NCBI GenBank assembly: GCA_948474755.1
Contig: CAOLHI010000254.1
Coordinates: forward strand, 806,001-870,000
Direction: 5' to 3'
From: Ctenosaura bakeri
Taxonomy: Eukaryota > Chordata > Lepidosauria > Squamata > Iguanidae
Length of the DNA stretch: 64,000 bases
The notes under the pieces are model-generated. The model was not told the DNA's origin, did not search any database, and was given only the letters and a program-made list of their open reading frames with translations. Both the position numbers and the translations under genes were made by a program. Of the stretch, positions 23,768-34,800 are shown piece after piece. How positions within the stretch are numbered: position 1 is the first letter of the stretch; every line of letters starts with the position of its first letter.

Positions 23768-25200
23768 GTGGGGAAAACAGAGATTCCAGAGCAAGCACAA
23801 GCCCTTAGCCACATCAAGCATACCTCAGTAGGGGTCAACAAAAGAACCAGCAGGCATGATGTTACCCACCTCCTCCCCCCAGTAGGGGGAAGACTTCAGG
23901 AGTTCACACAAATGTGGGGGACCTCAACCTCTGACCAGGGAGTACTGGACACACTCAGGCACAAGTACAGGATACAGTTTTCCTGCAGACCACACAAAGT
24001 GTTCATTGCTTCTCCCAGTTCCAGGAATCTCCAGAAACATTGCCTCCTTCTGGAAGCAATTGAAAACATGCCACCCTCTCAAGGGCACAGATGCTGCTGC
24101 TCCATCTTCTTTCTTGTGCCCAAGAAGAAAGGCACATGGAGAGCCATCCTGAACCTCAGAGGGTTGAACTGCTTTGTGAGGAAATGAAGGTTCCACGTGT
24201 AGACATTGAAGCACATTCTGGAGGCTCTTGATCCAGGGTAATTCCTGCCATTGTTCAGCTTCCAGGAGGCATACATTGACATTTCAGTTCACCGGTCTCA
24301 TTGCCAATCCCTTCATTTCACATACAGAAAGCACCTTGTCAATACAAGATACTCCCATTTGGACTGTGGGTGTTCCTGCATAGCAGGGAGTTGGACTCGA
24401 TGGCCCCTGGGGTCTCTTCCAGCTCTATGATTCTGTGATTCTGTCATTGGCACCCAGAGTGTTCACCAAAATCATGGTGTCCCTAGTAGTGCACTGGAGT
24501 ACATCTCAACATGTGTACAGTCTGCTGATACACTTGACATCATTGCAGCAGGGTCAACAGTATATGCAGCTGGTCCTCAAGTCACTGCATCAGCATGGCT
24601 TCCTGGTGAACATCAAGAAAACCCTCCTCAGCTCTTCTCAGGACAGTCAACAGCTTGAGGCCAAGGTAACAGCAGAACACCTGTCTTCCTCAGGATTGGA
24701 TCAGTGCAATTGCCAAGTCCATCTACAGCATCAAGAAAATGCCTCTAGCAAGCCATGCACACTTAGATCACTTGTGGGGCTGATGATCTCCACAATAGAC
24801 TGCCTTCTCTGGGCCCACTTCCACACCATATCTCTTCAGTAGCTACTTCTCCCCCATTAGGATGCAGTCACCACAAGGACCCAACACTTAATCAGGGTCT
24901 CTCAATTAGTAATTAGCTCCCTCAGCTGGTGGACCTCCCCAGCAGTCAACAGGGGGCTACAGAGGGACCAGAGAAGAATCAGATAACTACAGAGATCCAG
25001 CCTAAGGTGCTGGAGAGAATACTGCAGGCCTCACCTGGCCCAAGACAGATGGTATCAGGAAGAACTGAGTCACAGGGTCAATCTGCTGGACCTTAGGGTG
25101 GTCAGATTGGCACTTTTGACATTAGCAAACATTGTTCAGGGCAAGGTAGTCCTTATCAGGACAGACAACATCACAACAGAGGCCCATCTGAACTTTTAAG
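23768..25200 (+). pseudogene. DIRS reverse transcriptase/RNase H remnant
   Basis: Recognisable motifs in order are VGGRLQEF (about 23886), FLVPKKKGTWRAILNLRGLN (about 24108-24167), LPFGL (24352-24366), APRVFTKIM (24450 onward), a GLM.STID..LWA.FH block (about 24778-24832), and RTDNITTEAHLN in the RNase H region (about 25156-25191). These fit the DIRS family. The expected YxDD catalytic box between APRVFTK and HGFLVN has decayed, and stops and frameshifts break the frame. A CR1 insertion also interrupts it, so no function remains. Two of its fragments appear as long ORFs (23768-24187 and 24435-24842) but are not host genes. Confidence 0.75.
24367..24443 (+). mobile_element. CR1 LINE 3' tail inserted in the DIRS element
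   Basis: 'ttcctgcatagcagggagtt', 'ggactcgatggcccc' and 'tctatgattctgtgattctg' form the standard CR1 3' terminus with its short octamer-like repeat. It separates LPFGL from the APRVFTK motif of the host reverse transcriptase. CR1 copies are usually 5'-truncated, as here (77 bp). Confidence 0.88.
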
Positions 25201-25769
25201 GGTAAGCCAAGGTTGTATTCCCTGATGGCAGAGACTCAGAAGCTGCTGGACTGAGCAGAAGATAAACTATGGAGGTAGAGTACCTATAGGAAAATCTGAA
25301 CTTAAGGACAGACTAGCTGAGCTGGACTGTCAGGAAGAGCAGAACCTTCTTCTGGAGGTGTTCCTGCAAATCAAAAGGGCATTTGTTCAACTGGTAGTGG
25401 GCCCCTTCACCTCTCTGGCAAACTCTAAGGTACATAGGTTCATCTCAAGGTACTGAATAAAGGGAGCTGAGAGCATAGATGCCCTCACTTTGTCTTGGCC
25501 ACTGGAGCTACTGTATGGCTTTCCTCTATTCGCCCTATTTCCCAAAGTTCTGGGAAAGATCCCAAGGGAGACATCCACACTGATCTTGGTGGCACCAGCA
25601 AGGCCCAGGAAAGCATTGTTCTCTTAGATTGTCAACATGGCATCAGACTCCATGCGCCTGCCAGCTTGTCTGAATCTCCTCTCACAAGGTCAGGTCTGCC
25701 ATCCCAAGCTGGTCTGGCTACATCTCCACACCTGGAGACTGAATAGTGCATATTGAGTGACTGTAGCTA

Positions 25770-26060
25770 CACTAACAAAGTTGTGAGCACCATCTTGGCC
25801 TCTAGAAGAATGTCCACCAACAGAATCTATGAGTACACCTCTAGGGTGTTTCGCTAGAGGTATAGATAAAAGCATGTAGACTTCCTCCATTCTGTCTCTG
25901 CTGGAGTTGCTCTAAGATGTTATTGACTGTGGTCTCAGGCCCAACGTGATCAAAAGGCAGGTTGCAGATACATTCATTTCCAGCAGATAAAGGATGAACA
26001 TCCTCCCCACCATATGGGGTGTCCCTTATCCACTGGAAATGAGTGTATTAGAGGTAAGAC
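25770..26060 (+). pseudogene. DIRS tyrosine recombinase, N-terminal remnant
   Basis: The reading frames give MSTNRIYEYTSRVF (about 25811) and, after frame shifts, GLRPNVIKRQVADTF (about 25933-25977). These resemble the 'xST...Y...W..F' and 'GL.pnTlkrqvaAi' core-binding segments of DIRS recombinases. The catalytic domain with its R..R..Y residues is not seen, so the copy is incomplete. Confidence 0.5.
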
Positions 26061-26606
26061 CAATGTTCAATTACCTTTTTGAAAGCGTCTGTTCTATCTT
26101 TTTGTGAAGGAAGGGCAGTTATCTGTAATAGTCAGAAATTAAGATGTCCTATTGTTATGATTGGTGTGTTGGGAGTTGGTCATATCTCTGAACTGACAGT
26201 ACATGTGTGGACAAACCCACCAGCGATGTGTTGAACAACCTTGTGCTTCTGCATTGCCTGCCTTTAAAACCTGAACAGCAGTGATCTCTTCATAAATATT
26301 GTTGTCTCAGTTACTAAAGTGCTGTGTAAATAGTTAATAATCTTTAGATCTTAGATCAGCTCAGCAAGCCTTAAACTTTACTGTTTGATTAACAAGGAGG
26401 GTAGCTGGTTTCCTTATTATTCTCTTCCTATTCACAGTAGCCTAAATGTCTTGAATGTATGTACTATAATCTAGTTGTGCACAGTTTAATGTTTAGATTC
26501 CAGCAATAAAGGTTATGGTTCCAAGTTATGAGCAGCTACACTGTTTTTTTTAAAATTTGTTGGAAGATTTCCTCAATCCTTTGTTTCTGTCTTTCTCTTT
26601 TTAAAG

Positions 26607-26675
26607 GCATGTACTGGTATAGAAAATATTGATGAAGCTATTACCCTACTTGAGCAAAATAACTGGGATTTAGTG
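26607..26675 (+). CDS. FAF1: FAF1 exon 2 (residues 16-38)
   Basis: These 69 nt encode ACTGIENIDEAITLLEQ and then NNWDLV, the second and third helices of the FAF1 UBA domain, which binds ubiquitin chains. The 'GIENIDEAI..L..NNWDL' signature is diagnostic. The exon is flanked by acceptor 'ttttaaag' and donor 'gtaagt', and both ends fall between codons. It lies 0.55 kb downstream of the DIRS element. The reading frame joins directly to exon 1. Confidence 0.96.
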
Positions 26676-26923
26676 GTAAGTATTTATTTTTGTATGTAGC
26701 TGGGAGTACAAGGAGAGAAACTGGAAAACAGAAAGAAAACCCTTGCCAGTTAGAACTATAAATGACAATACAGTAATGATGGTTATCCGTTTTCTTTGTA
26801 AGGGAGCATAATTTTGATTGTCTTTATACATAGTAGCCAAGATTCTGCATTGTTGCAATGTAGTATAAATAACACCAGCAGACTTATATTCTGCTTGCGA
26901 GTCCCTATACTGGACACAGTAGG

Positions 26924-27150
26924 GCCTAAACACCCAAGGTACCAGATCCGGTCTGATCTGAGAAGCAAAGCAGAGTCAGGCCTGGTTAATACTTAGATGG
27001 GAGATGTGCTAATGGAGGCCAGGTGCTATAGACTGTATTTCAGAGGAAGAAACTGGGAAAGCCCCCTCTGAGTATTCCTTGCTTAAGAAAAAACTTACGA
27101 AATTCGTGAGATTGCGATAAGTTGACAGATGGCCTGAAGGCACAGTCACA
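26924..27150 (+). mobile_element. 5S rRNA-derived SINE (5S-Sauria type)
   Basis: The head is 5S rRNA-like: 'ggtctgatctgagaagcaaa', 'cagagtcaggcctggttaat' and 'acttagatgggaga' correspond to the internal promoter (A box, intermediate element, C box) of 5S genes. A Sauria-like middle follows, then a tail 'gacagatggcctgaaggcac' of Bov-B/RTE type. It is a retroposed SINE, not a functional 5S gene, because it is chimeric and diverged. Confidence 0.85.
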
Positions 27151-28949
27151 CACATACCACTGTAGAGCAACACATGTGGTTGACTGCTAAATAAGCATGG
27201 CTGACACAAGTTGGCTGTTGCACAAGTGCAGTATGTAATTTGATGGGCATCAGTATCAGGCAAATGATTTTTAAGTACAGATGCTTTAGAAGCACATAGT
27301 AAAATATGATATATTTAGCAAATACATGAATGGACTAAAGGGAAATTGTCACTCATAATATATACTCAAAAGTTTTGTAGAGGCCAGTAAACATAATGCA
27401 GACATCTCTTTGCTATGTTACTTTTAAAAGATCCTTTGCAAAATGTTCTCATTGCTAGGTAATCATGGCAATGAAGGGAATGCATTTTTTCATGGATCAG
27501 TGAAAGGTTAAAAGACAAGAAACAGAGAATGGTATAACATGTGACACTTGCCAGTGGCAGGAGAAAGGAATGATGTCCAACTAATCTGTGTTACAAACTA
27601 TATTTTTTTAACATGCATTGAAAACCTAGAAACAATGGAAAAGATACAAATATAATACAAATTAATGAAATGAAAATTAGCAATGAAATTCCTATACTGA
27701 ACCATGTACTCACTTTTGTAACTTTCCTTTTTATTTTGGAATGTATTTTATTGCCCCAAGAATTAATATTATTTCATTTTTGATAATTTTATCCTTTCTC
27801 TCTCGCGCTCTGGTAATCAAGTAGAAATTTCTTGTTTCTCTAAAATGGCACTGAATTTGTGGGATTAATGTTGTGGCATTTCTTCTGTAATATTGCTAGA
27901 ATGCATTATCCAATTCTTGTATGCTGGGGAGAGATGAACATGTATGTTTCTCATCTTTCAGTCTGTGCAGTAGTGAATGGTATGTTTCATACTATTGCAA
28001 AGGTTTACATTATTTGCAAAAGGACTTTTGTTTGCAGGAAGGGCAATTTTTCTCCCTCCAAAACGGCGGAATGACTTAATCATTACTTTTATTTGTTCTT
28101 GATTTATCAGAGCAAAAAGTGGTATCTGAAACATTTTTGCTCTTCACTTGAAGAATTAGAATATTTTAAGGGATTGAGATCTTGTTTTCTCTTTTGTGTA
28201 CCACTGTTACTTCAGTCTAATTTCTGGAATACTTAACAAAAAAAGCAGCAGTTCTCTTTGTTTTATCTAAAACAGCAGAAGCTGCTGTACAAGCCTCAGT
28301 AGCTATGATGGACATCTTTTTTCCAGTCATCTGTATTGATTTGCATTGTATTTATCTCTGAAAGGAAGGCAATTTTGTAATAAATGCAAGTTTATTCTTC
28401 TTTTAGTAACTTGCAAATAGTGGCTTTTGAATGTAGAAACTCTCCAAGTGGTTATGATTATCTTAATTTTAAACGTACCTTCTAAAATGTGAGGTTTGCT
28501 ATTTGCTGAAATGTCTGCCCGACTGCTATATTTAACTTCTTTATCCTTTGTGTTGGCAGTGGTTCAAAGCAACTGTGTGTTTGCAGTAAAGCCAGTGGTT
28601 TAGTGCACCTGTAAATGTGATGGTTTTCTGCTTCTCTTGAATGATGGTTCTAAGTATCAGAAGACAAAAAGGGCTCTGTGCCCTGTTTTTCTAGTACTCG
28701 AGTTTCATAACTTAAATAATTTTATGGATAATCTAATAATAATATTCATTTCTTTTTAAAATGGAAAATTGGAGAGGACTCTTCTTAGAGGCAGCACCTT
28801 AGGGATGTTAGATAAATCCTGTATATGAAGGGGTCACTATTCAAAGTTCTCTGATTTTCATTAAAGAAAATTTGAATGAGCAACTTGGGGGGGGACTGAA
28901 AATCCAGTTAAGAAAAAGGAAGTTTTTAATGTTTTTTGTGGTCTCTGTG

Positions 28950-29800
28950 CCTCACACAGATGGATTTTGCACATGTGCAGAGACTCCATTTGGAATGTTC
29001 TAGAGCTGAGTAGCTTGGCAGGAATCTCCACCCACTCCTGTGTACTGTGCATGTTCGAGCCAGTCAAACTACTGTCCCCTCAATTTCTCTCCATCTATTG
29101 GTACAGTACCTTTATTTTCAGGTTTTCCTCTTGAATAGCTTCCTTCTCTTGTTCTCGACTATATCTTTCTGCTTTTAACTTGATTTCTTACTTTTCCTCT
29201 TCTTTTACTTCTCTCTTTCCATTGGAAAAAAAATCTTTCGCCATACTTCCATGCCCATTCTAACCTGTCTCGCTCCGCTCTGCCTGCTGCTCCCCTTCCA
29301 TCTCCTTTGTGTTCTGCTCTTTCGATGGCTTCTTCATCTTTGTTCAAACTCTTCTCCTTTTGTGGGTAAAACGTCTCCCTCTGATAGACATGAAGACTGA
29401 CTTTTCTGTCTAGGAGAAGGACATAGTATAGAAAAGTGTTCCATCTGTAAGGGCTTCACTGCCCAAGCTTTAAAGAACTGGGCCTAGCAGTTAAAGTTAT
29501 ACTGCTGGTGGAAATCACTTCAGGTGGCAGACTAGTCTGTGTAAGACAATCCTCTGGATTTAACATTGAATACAGTTGCTTAATCTTGGAAGACCACCCT
29601 GATATTGATATCAGTATTGGTACTGACAGTTTCTTCAACCCTGTTGGTACTGACACTATCTGCAGTCATGTATGTGTCTGCTACGCTGCAACTTACTGCA
29701 CTAACAGCAGCGGGGGAATCTCAGTCCAATCGTGGGATGAAGTCAGGAAAGCTCATTTCCAAAGAGGGCTAGAAGAGGCCAGTTTCCCCTGATGGGTATT
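28950..29800 (+). mobile_element. possible second DIRS-like fragment
   Basis: A frame near 29430-29490 gives CSICKGFTAQALKNW, resembling the 'C..C..FT.qAr..R' motif at the start of DIRS Gag proteins. The sequence ahead of it (28950-29050) is GC-richer and includes 'acatgtgcagagactccatt', reminiscent of retroelement leader DNA. Sequence after the hAT insertion (30342-31000) may continue it. No reverse transcriptase was seen. The identification is weak. Confidence 0.35.
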
Positions 29801-29812
29801 CGATGCCTAAGA

Positions 29813-30341
29813 CAGTAGTTTTCAAACTTTTCACTCCTGTACATCTACATGTGGACATTGTGCCCCCTCACTTGACATCATGTCCCCCTATGTCCTAGCT
29901 TACACTACTCTCTCCCTCTCCCTCTTGCGGGCCTCCAAACTGCACACACCTCCATCTTAACACTGCATTCTTGCACTCTCTGTCTCCTCTCTTTACTTCC
30001 CTCCCCCCAAAAAAACTGCTTCATGATCACTAAGGAGCATGTGCCTGCTGCAAGGTCAACTAAATTTTTCAGAGAAGCTCAGTGGGAAAAGCGTTAAAAA
30101 AGGGAAACCAATTTTTCTATGTCTGAGTTGGAGGAAGGCATAATTGTAGAAGACACTTTGTGTTACTCTTTTGCAGGGGCCAGTCAATTCTCCAGAGTGC
30201 GCACACATACACACACATACACACAGAGGCTTGGCCTTCTTTTTCACATTTGCTGTGCTTGCAAGTTGGCTGTTCTTACACCCCTCTTGAGCAACTATTG
30301 CCCCACATCCTGGGTCCTGCTCCACAGTTTAAGAACTGTTG
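29813..30341. mobile_element. 529-bp non-autonomous hAT element
   Basis: The ends 'cagtagttttcaaact' and the reverse complement of 'agtttaagaactgttg' match at 12 of 16 bases, in the CAGTGGTTCTCAAACT style of hAT/Charlie-like elements. The flanks 'gcctaaga' (29805-29812) and 'gcctaagg' (30342-30349) are a 7/8 target duplication. The interior is C-rich and non-coding and includes a CA-rich run near 30200-30226. Confidence 0.75.
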
Positions 30342-31527
30342 GCCTAAGGACAAAGGAGAAGGACAAATCTAAACATAAACATGGCTTGGTACCAACAACT
30401 GAGGCATGACGAGCTACAACTTTGATGGCTTCAGTACTGACTGTTGCCCCAGAGACATCATATGTTTCTGAGATGTTCAAGTTCAGATATAACTTCCCCC
30501 CAGATGTGTGTATCTATTTCATCTGTTAAGAAGTATCTGCTAAGCAAGCTGTATCTAAGCAAGAAATAGCTAATCTTTTCATCCAGATATGTGTTGCCAT
30601 TTTATCCGCTAAGTCAAAAAATTTAAAGATGGTTGGACATATTGCTGTCACCATAATTTGGTTCTGTATTATAGTTATTGATCAAAGTCTATTAGCCATT
30701 GAGTCATGGACATTGGTTGTCTGTCTGGTATGTGTAAAAGGCTAGCCCAGAGTTTCGAAAACAGCCAATGTCCTTAGAGACTGAAGAATTCTGGAAGTTC
30801 TGTTTTGGATAACAACTACCAGAAACCCTGAGCTAGAGTGGCCAACTCTATTTTTTTCAGAGTTGTAGTCTGAAAAATAATTTTTCCAGGCTCTGGCATC
30901 TAAGTTAGTATAGTCCAGAAAAAATAATTTTCCTAGATTCTAGGCTAGAGACAACAGGCAAATATTTAGATACTAATTTTGACCTAGGAAATTTATGTCT
31001 GGAAGCACACTTCTGCTTTTTATTCAATATGGCTGGAGATACATAGTGCTCCTAGTGGTCCTACTAAATCTGGTAAAAGTAATGTTGTGATGAAGATTGA
31101 ATATCTCTGCATGGAACTGAAAGTTGTTGCACATAACCTGATCAGGAATAGCTTTGGAGAAATATATTTGCTTCCATCAGGATCTGCTGAAGGGTATATT
31201 AACAAAGTTTCACAGATAAAAGCATGATCCATATGGCCAAGCAACATCAGAAGGTGGTCAAGATGGCAAAAACGTAAATGAGGAAGAACACAAACTAGGA
31301 GTGGCTGTAGCAGTTTTCTTTTTCATTCACCTGTTGGGAAGGACAGAATTCTCCCATGTCCTCTTCTCTCCTCCCATTGAAGTAGCATTTATATCAACCA
31401 GAATAATGTGCTTGCTCATATGGACCTGCATAAAATCCTGGGAATCATATTTGTTTCTCTTCTTTTCTTGTAATGCTGATATAGAAAGTGATACACCCAA
31501 ATGTATCAAACAGGTCTTAAAACAATT

Positions 31528-31672
31528 AATGACTAAATCTTACGTTAGTCCCAAGTACCGATGATCCACTGAAGTGAATGGTAATTACTCTTTGCACTTT
31601 ATGTCAAGTTCCACTAATTTCAGTGGATCTACTGTAGTTGGGAATAAGACTGCATTTAGTCCCAAGTTTGAG
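31528..31672. repeat. old foldback interspersed repeat
   Basis: 'gactaaatcttacgttagtc' at one end and 'tgggaataagactgcattta' at the other are a degenerate inverted pair enclosing 'tccactaatttcagtggatc'. A similar arrangement occurs at 32405-32530 and 44280-44400. The family name is uncertain. Confidence 0.4.
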
Positions 31673-33879
31673 CTAAAAAGAGAGATGTGGGATGTGTGTG
31701 TGTCTTTGTCCAGTTGTCTTCTCTACAGTGTAGCTTATCCAATTTATATACATTAACAGTTCAAACTGTTTAAATCTAATAACACACATTAAAATATGAA
31801 AAGTGCTCAGCAGTCAAGATTCCAGGAGTCTATATACAAAATGCTTAAACCTGGTCATTGTCTGTTTCAGCATTACAGGAAAAGAAGAGGGACAAATATG
31901 AGTCCTGAGGTTTTAGACAGGTCCACAAATGAATTAGCACAGTATGCTGGCTGATATAAACACCACAAAGAAGTCCAGTTTCAGTATAAGTCAGGTTGTG
32001 CAGTTTTGACAAGTATTGTCTAGAACTTGCTAGACAACATCATAAGTTTTGATTTAGTAATAAGGTCCATCAGATTTCACATGAGGTATGAACTGGATCA
32101 TGTGTCTTCTGTATATGGTTTGGAGCTTATAGCTTCACCGATTAGCCGTGCAAATATACCTTTGTAGTGCCATGTCTTTTTACTAGTATTTTTTGCTCTT
32201 GTTTGTGAATAATTGAGAACGCTTTTCTATGCTTTTTGCATTTCATTTCTAGAGTTAAGGAGTAATAGTTGAATTACCTTGAATTATACTGCAAGGTTAT
32301 TTCCTTCTGTCAGAATCTGGAGGTATTGGTCTATTTAGTTAGTAGCGCTAGAAGGAGCATTATGATAAAAATCTAACTTATGCATTTGAGTGAAAGGATT
32401 GTGACCTAAATCCATTTGTGAGTCCCAGGTAAAATACACCCACTGAATCTATTGCCAGTGTTATGTCAACACTTATAGAAATCTTGATTCAGTGGTTCTG
32501 CTCTTGACTGGACTAGCAGTTGGATTTAGGCTGTGGTCAGATGTCTATGTATGCTTGTTTAATCTGACCTGAACCTGAGATGCCTTTTAACATTTTTTTC
32601 AGATCTTCACGTTTTTCTACAAAGTGTACTTAGGAAAATTATAGGGTAAATAAACGTGTTGGCAGCATTTGTGTAGCCTAGCTTCTTTTCTGTTTGCCTT
32701 TAGCCAGTGTATTCATTTAGCATGTGGCCTATAATATATAGGATTAGAACAGAGCTGGGATTTGGATAAGCTTGGTGTCAGCTTTGTGAAAGTAATGTAA
32801 GCAGCATGTGCAACCTTATCTAAATAGTAGCTGAAATTTCATTACTGCAGTAATGAACTCTTTCTACTTCTATTATCCTTGCACAGCTGCCAGCAAGAAA
32901 TGCAGAGTCATCAAGCAAGCAGCGAGGCTAATAAATGTCAATTTCTTTTTATGAAGAAGCTACTCTATTTCTTGTAATAGAGAGTTCTTTGTGCTCATAG
33001 TCCACACAAAAGGCAGCACCTGAGAGTACAGAAGTGCTTGGCAGCCTGCGACTAACATCTTCCCCCACCTTCTCATTTGGCATTTCTCATCACAAATTCA
33101 TATTTTCAGTGTACTAAGTTTAAAACCTCAGCTAGTAAGCATGTTATACAGAGTGTAATAAAATAGCTTTAAAGTAGTTTCATTTATTTAAATAGTGCCC
33201 TAAATCAAAAGAACTATGTGGAGAAATCTGGTGGTTGTTTTTCTTTTTTTCTTTTTTGAAAGAATGGATTGACATTCATGGCTTTTGGAATGTAGCATTT
33301 TTATATAGATGATGAAAGCTCTGCATAATTTCTTCTAAAGCTGTTATTTTTGCTGTATGCAAACTTATGGCATGCTCTTTTGTCAAGGCTTTCAGGCTAT
33401 GACAATAAAGTAGATCAAAATCACATTGCTCTCTAGCAATACAATCATGTGGAAATATATTACCACTGTCTGCCCCCCTCCCTCCGGTCTGAAGTCTTGT
33501 TAACACCAGCAAATAAATTCTTGTGATGGGAGTGTTCCATAGCAGGATTACTACACTTCAGATACCATAATATTATTTGAATTTTTTCAGGAACATTTAG
33601 CATCTGGGTACAAGGGTGAGGCCGCAAATATAAGCCTATTTACTTGCGGTTAAGTCCTATTGAAACCAATTGGGACAGCTCCAGTAAATGAGAAGAGTAA
33701 CCTTTACTATAGTGGACAGTCATCTGCATACAGTTAGAATGTGGCAAAGGCACTCTTCTACCAAAGAGGAGAGGCTCTGCCACTGCAAGCTATGTTCCAG
33801 AGCTCTCTATTACTTTGGCAGAAGGCTCTACAGGGGTATATAAATCTAGGGGTGTTCACATATTATACACTCCTCTTTT

Positions 33880-34553
33880 CCTGGACACATTACAAACTTT
33901 ATGCCTCTCCCAGATTCTCAGACCAGGAAAACTCAACTGGATTTTAATCTTCTCCCCCCGCAACTCTTCTCTCTAGTCCCAACAACAGCAACCCCCACTC
34001 TCTTCCTGCACCCATTGCAGACTTCACTTTTCTTCCAGATTCTTCTGATTAGAAAAGCTCAACCAAGTTTTAACCTTCTCTCCTTGCCAATGTCTTTCTC
34101 CAGTCCCAACAGTAGCTACTGCTTACTTATCTTCCTGGACACATTGCAAAGATCAGCCTCTCCCAGATTCTCGGACCAGGAAAATTCAAGTGGATTTTAA
34201 TCTTCTTACCCCCCACCTAACATTTCTCTCCAATCTGAACCCCTCACTTCCCTTCCTGCACGCATTGGAAACTTCAAATTTTTCCAGATTCTTCTGACCA
34301 GGAAAACTTAATTGTTTTTAACCTTCTCTTCCCTCTCCCTCTGCAGTCCCAACAACAGCAACTCCTCACTTTTGTTTCTGCTCACGTTCCAAATATCACC
34401 CTTCCTCCAGATTCTTCTGACCAGGAAAGCTCAACTAGGTTTTAATCCTCTCACCCCCAACACTTCTCTCCAGTCCCAACAACAGCAACTCCTCTTCCTG
34501 CACACCTTGCAAAGGTCAGTCTCTCCCAGATTTTCAGACCACGAAAACTGAGA
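33880..34553 (+). repeat. tandem array, 120-129-bp units, about 5.5 copies
   Basis: Unit starts are at 33880, 34005, 34134, 34255, 34377 and 34497, giving lengths of 125, 129, 121, 122 and 120 bp. Each unit begins 'cctg(g/c)ac', then has 'ccagattctcagaccaggaa', then 'ttttaatcttctc', then 'cagtcccaacaacagcaac'. Alternate units seem more alike (first and third share 'cctctcccagattct'; second and fourth share 'ttccagattcttctga'), hinting at a dimer. The ORFs across it are translations of the repeat and not genes. Confidence 0.92.
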
Positions 34554-34555
34554 AA

Positions 34556-34800
34556 TGAGTGGTTGGTGTTTTTGGGACTGGAGAGAAACGTGAGGAAGAG
34601 GGAGAAGAGAAGTGGGGGAGGCACTGGAAGATGGGGGAGGTTGCTGGTGGTGTCTCTAAAACTGGGTGGAGTTTTGATGGTCTGAGTGTCTGGGAGAGGA
34701 GTGGTGGTGCCTGTCGAAGGGGGTGAGGAATGTGGATTTTCAAACTCCTAATAATCAAATTCATGAAAGGCAAACCTGCAGGTGTGAAGGGCTGACTGTA
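34556..34800 (-). repeat. inverted array unit ending in a Tigger-like terminal repeat
   Basis: On the minus strand this segment contains 'ctctccagtcccaaaaacac' and 'cctctcccagacactcagac', the same blocks as the direct array, so one unit is inverted. The end 'caaacctgcaggtgtgaagg' plus 'gctgactgta' at 34771-34800 matches the right terminus of the element at 59876-60454. The array may be an expansion inside a DNA transposon. A left terminal repeat was not found. Confidence 0.65.

Larger units (their letters stand above)
22080..26060 (+). mobile_element. degenerate DIRS-like tyrosine-recombinase retrotransposon
   Basis: A plus-strand series of protein remnants appears in DIRS order: a Gag-like region, reverse transcriptase/RNase H, and the N-terminal part of a tyrosine recombinase. 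DIRS elements integrate by recombinase and lack an integrase. Frames are broken by many stops and shifts. A CR1 tail is inserted at 24367-24443. The ends are not resolved: I could not pair the split/inverted terminal repeats, so the boundaries are approximate. It lies in the same orientation as FAF1, shortly upstream of exon 2. Confidence 0.75.
7987..26606 (+). other. FAF1: FAF1 intron 1
   Basis: This intron is 18,620 bp, GT donor ('gtaaat') to AG acceptor ('tctctttttaaag'). It holds a pyrimidine repeat (8280-8314), MITEs (8478, 15273, 17437), SINE and L2 pieces, a Tigger-like left end (13889), and a large dead DIRS element (about 22080-26060). I recognise nothing in most of 8700-11200, 16760-17170, 17640-19420 and 19560-22080 beyond scattered old repeat traces. 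No internal exon of another gene was seen. Confidence 0.85.

Noticed and set aside
23768..24842. ORFs of 139 and 135 codons as candidate host genes
   Set aside because: Their motifs (VGGRL, LVPKK, APRVFTK) belong to a DIRS reverse transcriptase, and they are pieces of one decayed element.
26924..27040. 5S rRNA gene
   Set aside because: The 5S-like head is diverged and fused to a SINE body and tail. A functional 5S gene would be about 120 bp with a T-run terminator.
33901..34551. ORFs repeating 'ILL(T/I)RKAQ(L/P)(G/S)FN'
   Set aside because: These are translations of the tandem satellite. The repetition reflects the DNA array, not a repeat protein.
8565..34553. Tandem repeats as CRISPR arrays
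   Set aside because: The window is vertebrate. Units are contiguous without unique spacers, and there are no cas genes.
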